Source of the DNA: Enterobacter sp. SA187
Lineage (GTDB): Bacteria; Pseudomonadota; Gammaproteobacteria; Enterobacterales; Enterobacteriaceae
NCBI RefSeq assembly: GCF_001888805.2
Contig: NZ_CP019113.1
Location: 124,001 to 188,000 of the forward strand
Reading direction: 5' to 3'
Length of the DNA: 64,000 nucleotides
In this document: positions 7,929-15,775 of the stretch, in pieces
Position numbering within the stretch: position 1 is the first letter of the stretch
How the letters are laid out: each line of letters begins with the position of its first letter
Made by a program: the position numbers and the translations under genes
Notes under the pieces: generated by a model
What the model saw: the letters and a program-made list of their open reading frames with translations, nothing else
What the model was told of the DNA's origin: nothing
Databases searched by the model: none

Positions 7929-9329
7929 ATGCAAAGGCAACAAGAAAATGGCGAGCTTAAGCGCACCATGAAACCCCGGCATTTGATCATGCTTTCCCTG
8001 GGCGGCGTCATTGGCACAGGGCTGTTTTTTAACACGGGCTACATCATTTCCACCACAGGCGCGGCAGGGACGCTGCTGGCTTACCTGATTGGCGCGCTGG
8101 TAGTCTGGCTGGTGATGCAGTGCCTCGGGGAGCTTTCCGTGGCGATGCCCGTGACAGGCGCTTTCCATGTTTATGCGGCGCGCTATATTGGCCCGGCAAC
8201 CGGCTACACCGTGGCATGGTTATACTGGCTTACCTGGACAGTGGCGCTGGGATCGAGCTTCACCGCCGCCGGATTCTGTATGCAGTACTGGTTTCCACAC
8301 GTCCCTGTCTGGATATGGAGCGCCCTGTTTTGCGTGCTGATTTTTTCCCTTAACGCGGTCTCAACGCGCTTTTTTGCCGAAGGGGAATTCTGGTTCTCCC
8401 TGATTAAAGTCGCGACTATTCTCGTCTTTATTATCCTGGGCTGCGGGGCGATCTTCGGTTTTATCCCGATGAAGGATGGATCCTCCGCGCCTGGGCTGGT
8501 TAATCTCACCCGCGAGGGCTGGTTCCCCCACGGCGGTCTGCCCATTCTGATGACCATGGTGGCGGTGAATTTCGCGTTTTCCGGCACGGAGCTTATAGGC
8601 ATAGCGGCAGGGGAAACGGAAAATCCGCATCAGGCGATCCCGGTGGCGATCCGGGCCACTATCGCCCGGTTGATTGTGTTTTTTATCGGTACGGTCTTTG
8701 TTCTCGCAGCGCTGATCCCCATGGAAGTCGCGGGCGTTGAGAAAAGCCCCTTTGTGCTGGTCTTTGAAAAAATTGGCATTCCGTATGCGGCGGATATTTT
8801 CAACTTTGTCATCCTGACGGCGATTCTTTCTGCGGCGAATTCCGGTCTCTATGCATCGGGCCGCATGCTGTGGTCGCTGTCCAATGAAAAAACCTTGCCG
8901 GGCTGTTTTGCCCGCGTTAATAAAAACGGCGTGCCGCTGGTGGCGCTTTCCGCTTCTATGATCGGCGGCCTGCTGGCGCTGTTATCCAGCGTGATCGCCC
9001 CTGATACGGTATTTGTTGCGCTCAGCGCCATATCTGGCTTTGCCGTGGTAGCCGTCTGGCTCAGCATCTGCGCCTCTCATTTTGTATTTCGTCGCCGCCA
9101 CATCCGGTCGGGTAAGCCGCTCGCCGGGTTGCAATACCGGGCGCCCTGGTATCCCCTGGTGCCGGTGCTCGGCTTCCTGCTGTGTCTGCTCGCCTGTATC
9201 GGCCTGGCGTTCGATCCCGATCAGCGCATTGCGCTCTGGTGCGGCATACCTTTCGTTGCCCTCTGCTATGCCAGCTATTTTCTGACTCATAAAACCACAT
9301 CGAAGGAGACTGACTATGCCGCAGATTAA
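7929..9329 (+). CDS. mmuP: S-methylmethionine permease MmuP
   Basis: A 466-residue inner-membrane transporter of the amino acid-polyamine-organocation superfamily, with about twelve hydrophobic segments. The family signature GGVIGTGLFFNTG lies near residues 25-37 in the first membrane helix. It imports S-methylmethionine, which MmuM uses to methylate homocysteine. The pairing with mmuM and the MetJ boxes upstream support this over other amino-acid permeases. AGAAGG lies 5 nt before the ATG. The 3' end overlaps mmuM by 14 nt, which suggests translational coupling. Confidence 0.93.
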   Translation: MQRQQENGELKRTMKPRHLIMLSLGGVIGTGLFFNTGYIISTTGAAGTLLAYLIGALVVWLVMQCLGELSVAMPVTGAFHVYAARYIGPATGYTVAWLYWLTWTVALGSSFTAAGFCMQYWFPHVPVWIWSALFCVLIFSLNAVSTRFFAEGEFWFSLIKVATILVFIILGCGAIFGFIPMKDGSSAPGLVNLTREGWFPHGGLPILMTMVAVNFAFSGTELIGIAAGETENPHQAIPVAIRATIARLIVFFIGTVFVLAALIPMEVAGVEKSPFVLVFEKIGIPYAADIFNFVILTAILSAANSGLYASGRMLWSLSNEKTLPGCFARVNKNGVPLVALSASMIGGLLALLSSVIAPDTVFVALSAISGFAVVAVWLSICASHFVFRRRHIRSGKPLAGLQYRAPWYPLVPVLGFLLCLLACIGLAFDPDQRIALWCGIPFVALCYASYFLTHKTTSKETDYAAD

Positions 9330-10248
9330 TCCCCTTACCGCTCTGCTTGAAAGTCATCCCTTTGCCGTACTTGATGGCGCGCTGGCCACCGAACTGGAAG
9401 CGCGCGGATGCAACCTTGCGGATAATCTCTGGTCCGCAAAAGTGTTAATGGAAAATCCGCAGCTTATCCGGGACGTGCATCTGGACTATTTCCGCGCGGG
9501 CGCGCAAATCGCCATTACCGCCAGTTACCAGGCCACGCCTCTGGGCTTTTCGGCACGTGGACTGACGGAGGCACAATCGGCAGCGCTGATTGAACAGAGC
9601 GTTGCGCTGGCGAAAGAAGCGCGGGAAATCTATCTGCGTGAAAATCCAGCCGCGGGTCCGCTGCTGGTGGCGGGATCCGTCGGGCCATACGGCGCTTATC
9701 TGGCCGATGGCTCTGAATATCGCGGCGATTATGTACGCCCTGCGGAAGAATTTAAGGCCTTTCATCGCCCGCGCATTGAAGCCCTGCTCAATGCCGGGGC
9801 CGATCTGCTGGCCTGTGAAACCTTACCCTCTTTTGCCGAGATCACAGCGCTGGCTGACCTGCTGACAGAGTACCCGCAGGCACGGGCGTGGTTCTCCTTT
9901 ACCTTAAGGGATGACCAGCATCTGAGCGATGGCACACCGCTCGCTCAGGTGGTGAATACGCTTGCCGCCTATCCACAAGTTATTGCGCTGGGGATTAACT
10001 GTATCGCGCTGAATAAAACCACCGCCGCGCTGAAGCACCTGCAAAGCCTGAGCGCGTTGCCACTGGTGGTTTATCCTAATTCCGGTGAAACCTATGACGC
10101 GGTAAGCAAGGCCTGGCATACGCATGGCGACAGCTGCGGATCCCTGGCGGGACATGTGTCACAGTGGTTAGAGGCCGGGGCGAAACTGATTGGCGGATGC
10201 TGCCGCACGACGCCAGAGGATATCGCCGCGCTGCGTGAACGCCGCTGA
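9316..10248 (+). CDS. mmuM: Homocysteine S-methyltransferase MmuM
   Basis: A 310-residue cytoplasmic enzyme that transfers a methyl group from S-methylmethionine (or S-adenosylmethionine) to homocysteine, giving methionine. The zinc thiolates are visible: Cys in GINCIAL, and the pair in GGCCRTTPEDI near the C-terminus. The N-terminal LDGALATELEARG is the family opening. AAGGAG lies within the end of mmuP, 7 nt before the ATG. It forms a two-gene operon with mmuP under the MetJ boxes. Confidence 0.95.
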   Translation: MPQINPLTALLESHPFAVLDGALATELEARGCNLADNLWSAKVLMENPQLIRDVHLDYFRAGAQIAITASYQATPLGFSARGLTEAQSAALIEQSVALAKEAREIYLRENPAAGPLLVAGSVGPYGAYLADGSEYRGDYVRPAEEFKAFHRPRIEALLNAGADLLACETLPSFAEITALADLLTEYPQARAWFSFTLRDDQHLSDGTPLAQVVNTLAAYPQVIALGINCIALNKTTAALKHLQSLSALPLVVYPNSGETYDAVSKAWHTHGDSCGSLAGHVSQWLEAGAKLIGGCCRTTPEDIAALRERR

Positions 10249-10323
10249 TGCATCTTTAATGATACGCGCAGGCTCTGAAACCGACTGGCAGCATAGCGGC
10301 TTTTCATCCTGCGCGATGTCCCT

Positions 10324-10397
10324 TTAAACGAAAGCCTTCCCCTGTTGTTTTCCTGCCCTACAGACTCCGTTATCATGCTCGCTGTGCCTTATAAACC
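10324..10397. repeat. Direct repeat copy 1 (upstream of fic)
   Basis: The 67 bp at 10331-10397 recur at 11294-11360 with one substitution (G10384 against A11347). The similarity extends leftwards through a shared TTAAACG, with a 3-nt gap, and weakly rightwards to the fic start. The repeat includes a promoter-like TATCAT preceded at 17 nt by TTTTCC. Copy 1 sits directly before fic and copy 2 before mutS. Confidence 0.9.
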
Positions 10398-10408
10398 AGG
10401 GTATTGCA

Positions 10409-11026
10409 ATGAGCCGATACCATGTAACCAATAGCGAAGGCCAGTTTGAGAAAGGCTCTGGCGAACAAATTTTGGCGAATAAGCTCGGGATTAGTGATGC
10501 TCATGACATTGATGACGCAGAACTGGTACTCCTCGAGCAACTCTATCACGCTGTCTTTGAACAGCATTTTCCGCTGGGGTTGATCACAGTTGAGATCCTA
10601 AAAAGCTGGCACCGACGCTGGTTAGGCAATATTTATGCGTGGGCGGGGCAAGAAAGGACGGTCAATATCAGTAAAGGCGGCTTTATGTTTGCTCCTTCAG
10701 CACAGCTGCCCAAACTGCTGAAGGATTTTGATGTGAAATACCTTGCCCGTTACACACCCTGTACTGGTATGAGCGAAGAGCAGCTGATTGAAGCTATCGC
10801 AATCACACATGTGGAACTCATACTCGTCCACCCTTTCAGAGAAGGAAATGGGCGATTATCACGACTTTTAGCCGATGTGATGGCGGTTCAGGGGGGCTAT
10901 AAGCCGCTGGACTATCAACGCTGGGAGCAGAACAAAACCCGGTACATCTCAGCTATTCATGCGGGCATGGTGATGAATTACGAACCGATGAAATACTGGG
11001 TGAGCCAGGCGTTAAGAAAGGATTAG
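10409..11026 (+). CDS. Fic-domain AMPylating toxin
   Basis: A 205-residue Fic protein with the complete catalytic motif HPFREGNGRLSR (His141 onward); Fic enzymes of this type transfer AMP from ATP to hydroxyl groups of target proteins. No inhibitory (S/T)xxxE(G/N) helix is evident inside the protein, so it fits class I, which needs a separate antitoxin. A candidate antitoxin is encoded on the opposite strand and overlaps the fic stop by 4 nt. The module lies between two 67-bp direct repeats upstream of mutS, which suggests acquisition or duplication. It is not the fic of the pabA region of E. coli; the target is unknown. Confidence 0.9.
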   Translation: MSRYHVTNSEGQFEKGSGEQILANKLGISDAHDIDDAELVLLEQLYHAVFEQHFPLGLITVEILKSWHRRWLGNIYAWAGQERTVNISKGGFMFAPSAQLPKLLKDFDVKYLARYTPCTGMSEEQLIEAIAITHVELILVHPFREGNGRLSRLLADVMAVQGGYKPLDYQRWEQNKTRYISAIHAGMVMNYEPMKYWVSQALRKD

Positions 11027-11190
11027 GCAAGACGAAGATGGGCGAATTTTTTACGCGCCGCTTCAAGCGAAGCTTCAACTTTGGCTGAAGGCTGACCGGT
11101 TTCAACCGCTGTTGAGGTCACAACAGCGCGCGCAATGTCAGCGCGTGAAGGGCTGGTATAGCCTTGCTGACCTTTTTGATTGTTTCGCAT
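11023..11190 (-). CDS. Small VbhA-like candidate antitoxin of Fic, 55 aa
   Basis: A 55-residue protein with a good start: AGGAGA 4 nt before the ATG. It runs tail to tail into fic, sharing 4 nt. It contains RADIARAVVTSTAVETGQP; within this, S-TAV-E fits the Sxxx-E core of the Fic inhibitory motif (S/T)xxxE(G/N), though the last position is Thr rather than Gly/Asn. It is preceded by a helix-forming segment as in VbhA/FicA antitoxins. The position and motif suggest it blocks ATP positioning in the Fic active site. Class I antitoxins are normally encoded on the same strand upstream of fic, so the convergent order is unusual. Confidence 0.65.
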   Translation of the reverse strand: MRNNQKGQQGYTSPSRADIARAVVTSTAVETGQPSAKVEASLEAARKKFAHLRLA

Positions 11191-11283
11191 AGCGTCTCCT
11201 GTCAGTCACATGTAAGACTAATAGTATATCAAGTATTACCCATAACGTCATACCGCAGCCTGTCTGCATACCTTCTGGCGCAC

Positions 11284-11360
11284 TTAAACGGGTAAAGCCT
11301 TCCCCTGTTGTTTTCCTGCCCTACAGACTCCGTTATCATGCTCGCTATGCCTTATAAACC
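11284..11360. repeat. Direct repeat copy 2 (upstream of mutS)
   Basis: Second copy of the 67-bp repeat (core 11294-11360, one mismatch), offset by 963 bp from copy 1 and ending 79 nt before the mutS start. It carries the same promoter-like TATCAT. The two copies enclose exactly fic and its candidate antitoxin, so recombination between them would delete the module and leave one copy in front of mutS. Confidence 0.9.
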
Positions 11361-11439
11361 GAACAGGTTGCGGTGAGACGTAAAAAAATAAAAAACTCAC
11401 TCATTCATTAAAAGTTAAGAACATGGACATCATACGCCA

Positions 11440-14001
11440 ATGAGTACATCAGAGAATTTCGACGCCCACACCCCAATGATGCAGCAGTACCTGAAGCTCA
11501 AGGCGCAGCATCCGGATATTTTGCTGTTTTACCGTATGGGCGACTTCTATGAGCTGTTTTATGACGATGCCAAACGCGCGTCACAGCTGATGGATATTTC
11601 GCTTACCAAACGCGGCGCATCGGCAGGCGAGCCAATCCCGATGGCGGGCATTCCTCATCACGCGGTGGAAAACTATTTATCGAAGCTGGTCAGCCTTGGC
11701 GAATCGGTGGCGATTTGCGAACAGATCGGCGATCCGGCCACCAGCAAGGGCCCGGTGGAGCGCAAAGTGGTGCGCATCGTCACGCCGGGCACCATCAGCG
11801 ACGAAGCCCTGTTGCAGGAGCGTCAGGATAATCTGCTCGCCGCCATCTGGCAGGACAACAAAGGCTACGGTTACGCCACGCTGGACATCAGTTCCGGCCG
11901 TTTTCGCATCAGTGAACCGGCAGACCGGGAGACCATGGCGGCAGAGCTGCAGCGCACCAATCCGGCGGAGCTGCTCTACGCCGAAGACTTTGCGGAGACC
12001 TCGCTGATTGAAGGCCGCCGCGGTCTGCGCCGCCGTCCGCTATGGGAATTTGAAATCGACACCGCCCGCCAGCAGCTGAATTTACAGTTCGGCACCCGCG
12101 ATCTGGTGGGTTTTGGCGTGGAAAACGCGCCGCGCGGCCTCTGTGCAGCGGGCTGCCTGTTGCAGTATGTCAAAGATACCCAGCGCACCTCGCTGCCGCA
12201 TATCCGCTCCATCACCATGGATCGCCAGCAGGACAGCATCATTATGGATGCCGCCACGCGCCGCAATCTGGAGATCACCCAGAACCTGGCCGGTGGCTTT
12301 GAAAATACGCTGGCGTCGGTGCTGGACTGCACCGTCACGCCGATGGGCAGCCGTATGCTCAAGCGCTGGCTGCATATGCCGGTGCGTGATACCGCAGTGC
12401 TGACAGAACGTCAGCAGACCATTGGCGCGTTACAGGAGCTGACCGCTGAGTTGCAGCCAGTGCTGCGTCAGGTTGGCGATCTGGAGCGTATTCTGGCGCG
12501 TCTGGCGCTGCGCACTGCCCGCCCGCGCGATCTGGCGCGTATGCGTCACGCCTTCCAGCAGTTGCCGATCCTGCGCGAGCAGCTGGCGGACGTCGACTGC
12601 AAGCCGGTACAGCAGCTGCGTGAAAAAATGGGCGAGTTCAGCGAACTGCGTGAACTGCTGGAGCGGGCAATTATTGACGCGCCGCCGGTCCTGGTGCGCG
12701 ATGGCGGCGTGATCGCGCCGGGCTATAACGCCGAACTGGATGAGTGGCGCGGACTGGCGGATGGCGCGACCGATTATCTGGATAAACTGGAAATTCGCGA
12801 GCGTGAAAAACTCGGGCTGGATACGCTGAAGGTGGGCTATAACGGCGTGCACGGCTACTTCATTCAGATCAGCCGCGGCCAGAGCCATCTTGCGCCCATT
12901 CATTACGTACGCCGTCAGACGTTAAAGAACGCCGAACGCTACATCATTCCAGAACTGAAGGAATATGAAGACAAGGTGCTGACCTCAAAAGGCAAAGCGC
13001 TGGCGCTGGAAAAACAGCTGTATGAAGAGCTGTTCGATCTGCTGATGCCGCATCTGGGGGATCTGCAACAGAGCGCCACCGCGCTGGCAGAACTCGACGT
13101 GCTGGTGAACCTTGCCGAGCGCGCTGACACGCTCAATTACAGCTGTCCGACCTTCAGCGATAAACCGGGGATCCGCATCGTCGAGGGACGTCATCCGGTG
13201 GTCGAGCAGGTGCTGAACGAGCCATTCATCGCCAACCCGCTGTCGCTGTCACCGCAGCGCCGGATGCTGATCATCACCGGCCCGAATATGGGCGGTAAAA
13301 GCACCTATATGCGCCAGACGGCGCTGATCGCCCTGCTGGCCTATATCGGCAGCTACGTCCCGGCGCAAAAAGTGGAGATTGGTCCCATCGACCGTATCTT
13401 TACCCGCGTGGGCGCGGCGGACGATCTGGCCTCCGGTCGGTCGACCTTTATGGTGGAGATGACTGAAACCGCCAATATTCTGCATAACGCCACCGAGAAC
13501 AGCCTGGTGCTGATGGATGAGATCGGCCGCGGCACGTCGACCTATGACGGTCTTTCCCTCGCCTGGGCCTGTGCGGAAAATCTGGCGAACCGCATTAAAG
13601 CGCTGACCCTGTTTGCTACGCACTATTTCGAGCTGACACAGCTACCGGAAAAAATGGAAGGCGTGGCGAATGTGCATCTGGACGCGCTGGAGCACGGCGA
13701 CACCATCGCCTTTATGCACAGCGTACAGGACGGCGCGGCCAGTAAGAGCTATGGTCTGGCGGTAGCGGCGCTGGCGGGCGTGCCGAAAGAGGTGATCAAG
13801 CGGGCGCGCCAGAAGCTGCGCGAACTGGAGAGCATTACCCCGAACGCGGCAGCAACCCAGGTGGACGGTACGCAGATGTCGCTGCTGATGCCTGCGGAAG
13901 AAACCAGCCCGGCGGTGGAAGCGCTGGAGGCGCTCGATCCGGATACGCTGACGCCGCGTCAGGCGCTGGAGTGGATCTATCGTCTGAAGAGTCTGGTCTG
14001 A
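11440..14001 (+). CDS. mutS: DNA mismatch recognition ATPase MutS
   Basis: An 853-residue protein, the same length as E. coli MutS. It binds mismatches as a dimer and recruits MutL and MutH. The mismatch-reading F36-x-E38 is in MGDFYELF. Walker A GPNMGGKST starts at residue 614 and Walker B with the ABC-type signature is in LVLMDEIGRGTSTYDG. The C-terminal helix-turn-helix and tetramerisation tail are complete. The start is conserved, although the ribosome binding site is weak. It is transcribed from the side of the Fic module, from which it is separated by a copy of the direct repeat. Confidence 0.98.
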   Translation: MSTSENFDAHTPMMQQYLKLKAQHPDILLFYRMGDFYELFYDDAKRASQLMDISLTKRGASAGEPIPMAGIPHHAVENYLSKLVSLGESVAICEQIGDPATSKGPVERKVVRIVTPGTISDEALLQERQDNLLAAIWQDNKGYGYATLDISSGRFRISEPADRETMAAELQRTNPAELLYAEDFAETSLIEGRRGLRRRPLWEFEIDTARQQLNLQFGTRDLVGFGVENAPRGLCAAGCLLQYVKDTQRTSLPHIRSITMDRQQDSIIMDAATRRNLEITQNLAGGFENTLASVLDCTVTPMGSRMLKRWLHMPVRDTAVLTERQQTIGALQELTAELQPVLRQVGDLERILARLALRTARPRDLARMRHAFQQLPILREQLADVDCKPVQQLREKMGEFSELRELLERAIIDAPPVLVRDGGVIAPGYNAELDEWRGLADGATDYLDKLEIREREKLGLDTLKVGYNGVHGYFIQISRGQSHLAPIHYVRRQTLKNAERYIIPELKEYEDKVLTSKGKALALEKQLYEELFDLLMPHLGDLQQSATALAELDVLVNLAERADTLNYSCPTFSDKPGIRIVEGRHPVVEQVLNEPFIANPLSLSPQRRMLIITGPNMGGKSTYMRQTALIALLAYIGSYVPAQKVEIGPIDRIFTRVGAADDLASGRSTFMVEMTETANILHNATENSLVLMDEIGRGTSTYDGLSLAWACAENLANRIKALTLFATHYFELTQLPEKMEGVANVHLDALEHGDTIAFMHSVQDGAASKSYGLAVAALAGVPKEVIKRARQKLRELESITPNAAATQVDGTQMSLLMPAEETSPAVEALEALDPDTLTPRQALEWIYRLKSLV

Positions 14002-14007
14002 CGCCCT

Positions 14008-14105
14008 CCGCCCGGCGGCGCAGGCTTGCCGGGCCTACAACCTCCCCCTGTTGTGTCTGCACCTCTTCGTAGTATTCCGAGTTGCCGGGCAAGCCCTGGC
14101 TGAGC
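14008..14105. repeat. REP-type palindromes after mutS
   Basis: GCCCGGCGGCGCAGGCTTGC followed by CGGGCCTAC forms a REP hairpin right after the mutS stop. A second, partial GCCGGGCAAGCCC element follows near 14083. The same sequence recurs in inverted form near 61069. It probably protects the mutS transcript end and separates it from osmC. Confidence 0.7.
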
Positions 14106-14107
14106 TT

Positions 14108-14115
14108 CTATACTT
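14108..14115 (+). promoter_or_regulatory. Candidate sigma-S -10 of osmC
   Basis: CTATACTT, 35 nt before the osmC ATG, matches the RpoS-preferred -10 with C at -13. OsmC is a classical RpoS and osmotically induced gene. No clear -35 is needed for such promoters and none is obvious. Confidence 0.55.
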
Positions 14116-14149
14116 GTTACTTCATTCAGCAACAAAATGGAGTAAATAC

Positions 14150-14578
14150 ATGACCATTCATAAGAAAGGGCAGGCACACTGGGAAGGCGATATTAAGCGC
14201 GGTAAAGGTACCATCTCCACGGAAAGCGGCGCGCTGAAGCAGCAGCCTTACGGTTTTAATACTCGTTTTGAAGGCGCAGCCGGGACTAACCCGGAAGAGC
14301 TGATTGGCGCGGCCCACGCAGGCTGTTTCTCAATGGCGCTGTCGCTAATGCTGGGCGAAGCGGGCTTTACGCCGGAAAGCATCGACACCACGGCGGATGT
14401 GTCGCTGGATCAGGTGGATGGCGGCTTTAAAATCACCAAAATTGCGCTTAACAGCACGGTGAAACTGCCGGGGATCGAGAAAGATCAGTTTGATCCGATC
14501 ATCCAGAAAGCGAAAGCCGGATGCCCGGTATCTCAGCTGTTCAACGCTGAAATCACACTGGATTATACGCTGAACTAA
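14150..14578 (+). CDS. osmC: Osmotically induced peroxiredoxin OsmC
   Basis: A 142-residue OsmC/Ohr-family protein, nearly collinear with E. coli OsmC. It reduces organic hydroperoxides through two cysteines: one in AAHAGCFSMAL and one in KAGCPVSQ. It acts as a cytoplasmic dimer. The start at 14150 (MTIHKKGQAHWEG) follows TGGAG; an in-frame extension upstream is not needed. In E. coli osmC is elsewhere on the chromosome; its place here between mutS and rpoS puts an RpoS-dependent gene next to rpoS. A strong bidirectional terminator separates the two convergent genes. Confidence 0.96.
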   Translation: MTIHKKGQAHWEGDIKRGKGTISTESGALKQQPYGFNTRFEGAAGTNPEELIGAAHAGCFSMALSLMLGEAGFTPESIDTTADVSLDQVDGGFKITKIALNSTVKLPGIEKDQFDPIIQKAKAGCPVSQLFNAEITLDYTLN

Positions 14579-14616
14579 GGCGTGTGCTCCGCCCGCTTGC
14601 TCAGGAGCGGGCAAAG

Positions 14617-14647
14617 AAAAAGGCCAGTCATGTGACTGGCCTTTTTT
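14617..14647. terminator. Bidirectional terminator between osmC and rpoS
   Basis: AAAAA-GGCCAGTCA-TG-TGACTGGCC-TTTTTT is a perfect palindrome with a 9-bp stem, preceded by an A-run and followed by a T-run. It can therefore terminate both convergent transcripts. Confidence 0.92.
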
Positions 14648-14659
14648 GTACAGAATCGA

Positions 14660-15652
14660 TTATTCGCGGAACAGTGCTTCGATGTTCAGCCCCTGCGCTT
14701 GCAGGATTTCACGCAGACGACGCAGACCTTCTACCTGAATCTGGCGGACACGTTCACGCGTCAGTCCAATTTCACGGCCAACATCTTCCAGCGTGGCGGC
14801 TTCATAACCCAGCAGACCGAAACGACGCGCCAGCACTTCACGCTGTTTGGCGTTCAGTTCGAACAGCCATTTGACGATGCTTTGTTTCATGTCATCGTCC
14901 TGCGTGGTGTCTTCCGGACCGTTTTCTTTTTCATCGGCCAGGATGTCCAGCAGCGCTTTTTCGGAATCGCCACCCAGCGGGGTGTCTACCGAGGTAATGC
15001 GCTCGTTGAGACGCAGCATACGGCTGACATCATCAACAGGTTTATCGAGCTGTTCTGCAATTTCTTCTGCACTCGGTTCGTGGTCCAGCTTATGGGACAA
15101 CTCGCGAGCGGTACGCAGATAGACATTTAACTCTTTAACAATGTGGATTGGCAGTCGAATCGTACGGGTTTGATTCATGATCGCCCGTTCGATGGTCTGA
15201 CGGATCCACCAGGTGGCATAAGTGGAGAAACGGAACCCACGTTCAGGGTCAAATTTCTCTACCGCGCGGATCAGGCCGAGGTTACCCTCTTCAATCAGAT
15301 CCAGCAGCGCCAGTCCACGATTGCTGTAGCGACGGGCGATTTTCACCACCAGACGCAGGTTACTTTCAATCATCCGACGGCGGGAGGAAATATCCCCACG
15401 CAGTGCGCGTCGTGCGAAATAAACTTCTTCTTCAGCAGTTAACAGCGGAGAGTAACCAATTTCTCCAAGGTATAACTGAGTCGCGTCCAGCACACGTTGC
15501 GTGGCGCCCTGCGATAACAGTTCCTCTTCTGCCAGGTCGTTATCACTGGGTTCCTCTTCATTTAAGGCTTTCTCGTCGAAAACCTCAACTCCGTTCTCAT
15601 CAAATTCCGCGTCTTCATTTAAATCATGAACTTTCAGCGTATTCTGACTCAT
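14660..15652 (-). CDS. rpoS: RNA polymerase sigma factor RpoS (sigma-38)
   Basis: A 330-residue, intact stationary-phase and general-stress sigma factor. Region 1.2-2 is visible (ATQLYLGEIGYSPLL, and RRYSNRGLALLDLIEEGNLG), with the -10 recognition segment FRFSTYATWWIRQTI. Region 4 ends in the helix-turn-helix TLEDVGREIGLTRERVRQIQ. The start is MSQNTLK, with AGGAG in the conserved leader; longer in-frame extension is not real. It lies downstream of nlpD, whose coding region holds the main rpoS promoter in E. coli. No disabling mutation, which is common in laboratory-passaged strains, is seen. Confidence 0.98.
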   Translation of the reverse strand: MSQNTLKVHDLNEDAEFDENGVEVFDEKALNEEEPSDNDLAEEELLSQGATQRVLDATQLYLGEIGYSPLLTAEEEVYFARRALRGDISSRRRMIESNLRLVVKIARRYSNRGLALLDLIEEGNLGLIRAVEKFDPERGFRFSTYATWWIRQTIERAIMNQTRTIRLPIHIVKELNVYLRTARELSHKLDHEPSAEEIAEQLDKPVDDVSRMLRLNERITSVDTPLGGDSEKALLDILADEKENGPEDTTQDDDMKQSIVKWLFELNAKQREVLARRFGLLGYEAATLEDVGREIGLTRERVRQIQVEGLRRLREILQAQGLNIEALFRE

Positions 15653-15720
15653 AAGGTGGCTCCTACCCGTGATCCCTGGACAAAGCATTAACTTCACTGT
15701 TTGTTTTTTTACCCTGCAAC
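15653..15720 (-). promoter_or_regulatory. rpoS mRNA leader, start-proximal inhibitory region
   Basis: The sequence just before rpoS matches my recollection of the E. coli leader closely, including the GTTAATGCTTTGTCCAGG stretch and TAGGAGCCACC before the ATG. In E. coli this part pairs with an upstream leader segment to hide the ribosome site, and the sRNAs DsrA, RprA and ArcZ open it. Conservation suggests the same control here. Confidence 0.6.
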
Positions 15721-15775
15721 GGCGATTAAGCGCGCTGCAGGGACGAAACAAGAGTGAGCCAATGACTCTGCCAAA

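Noticed and set aside
15653..15751. Extended N-terminus of RpoS
   Set aside because: It covers the conserved regulatory leader and is absent from the family; MSQNTLK is the known start.
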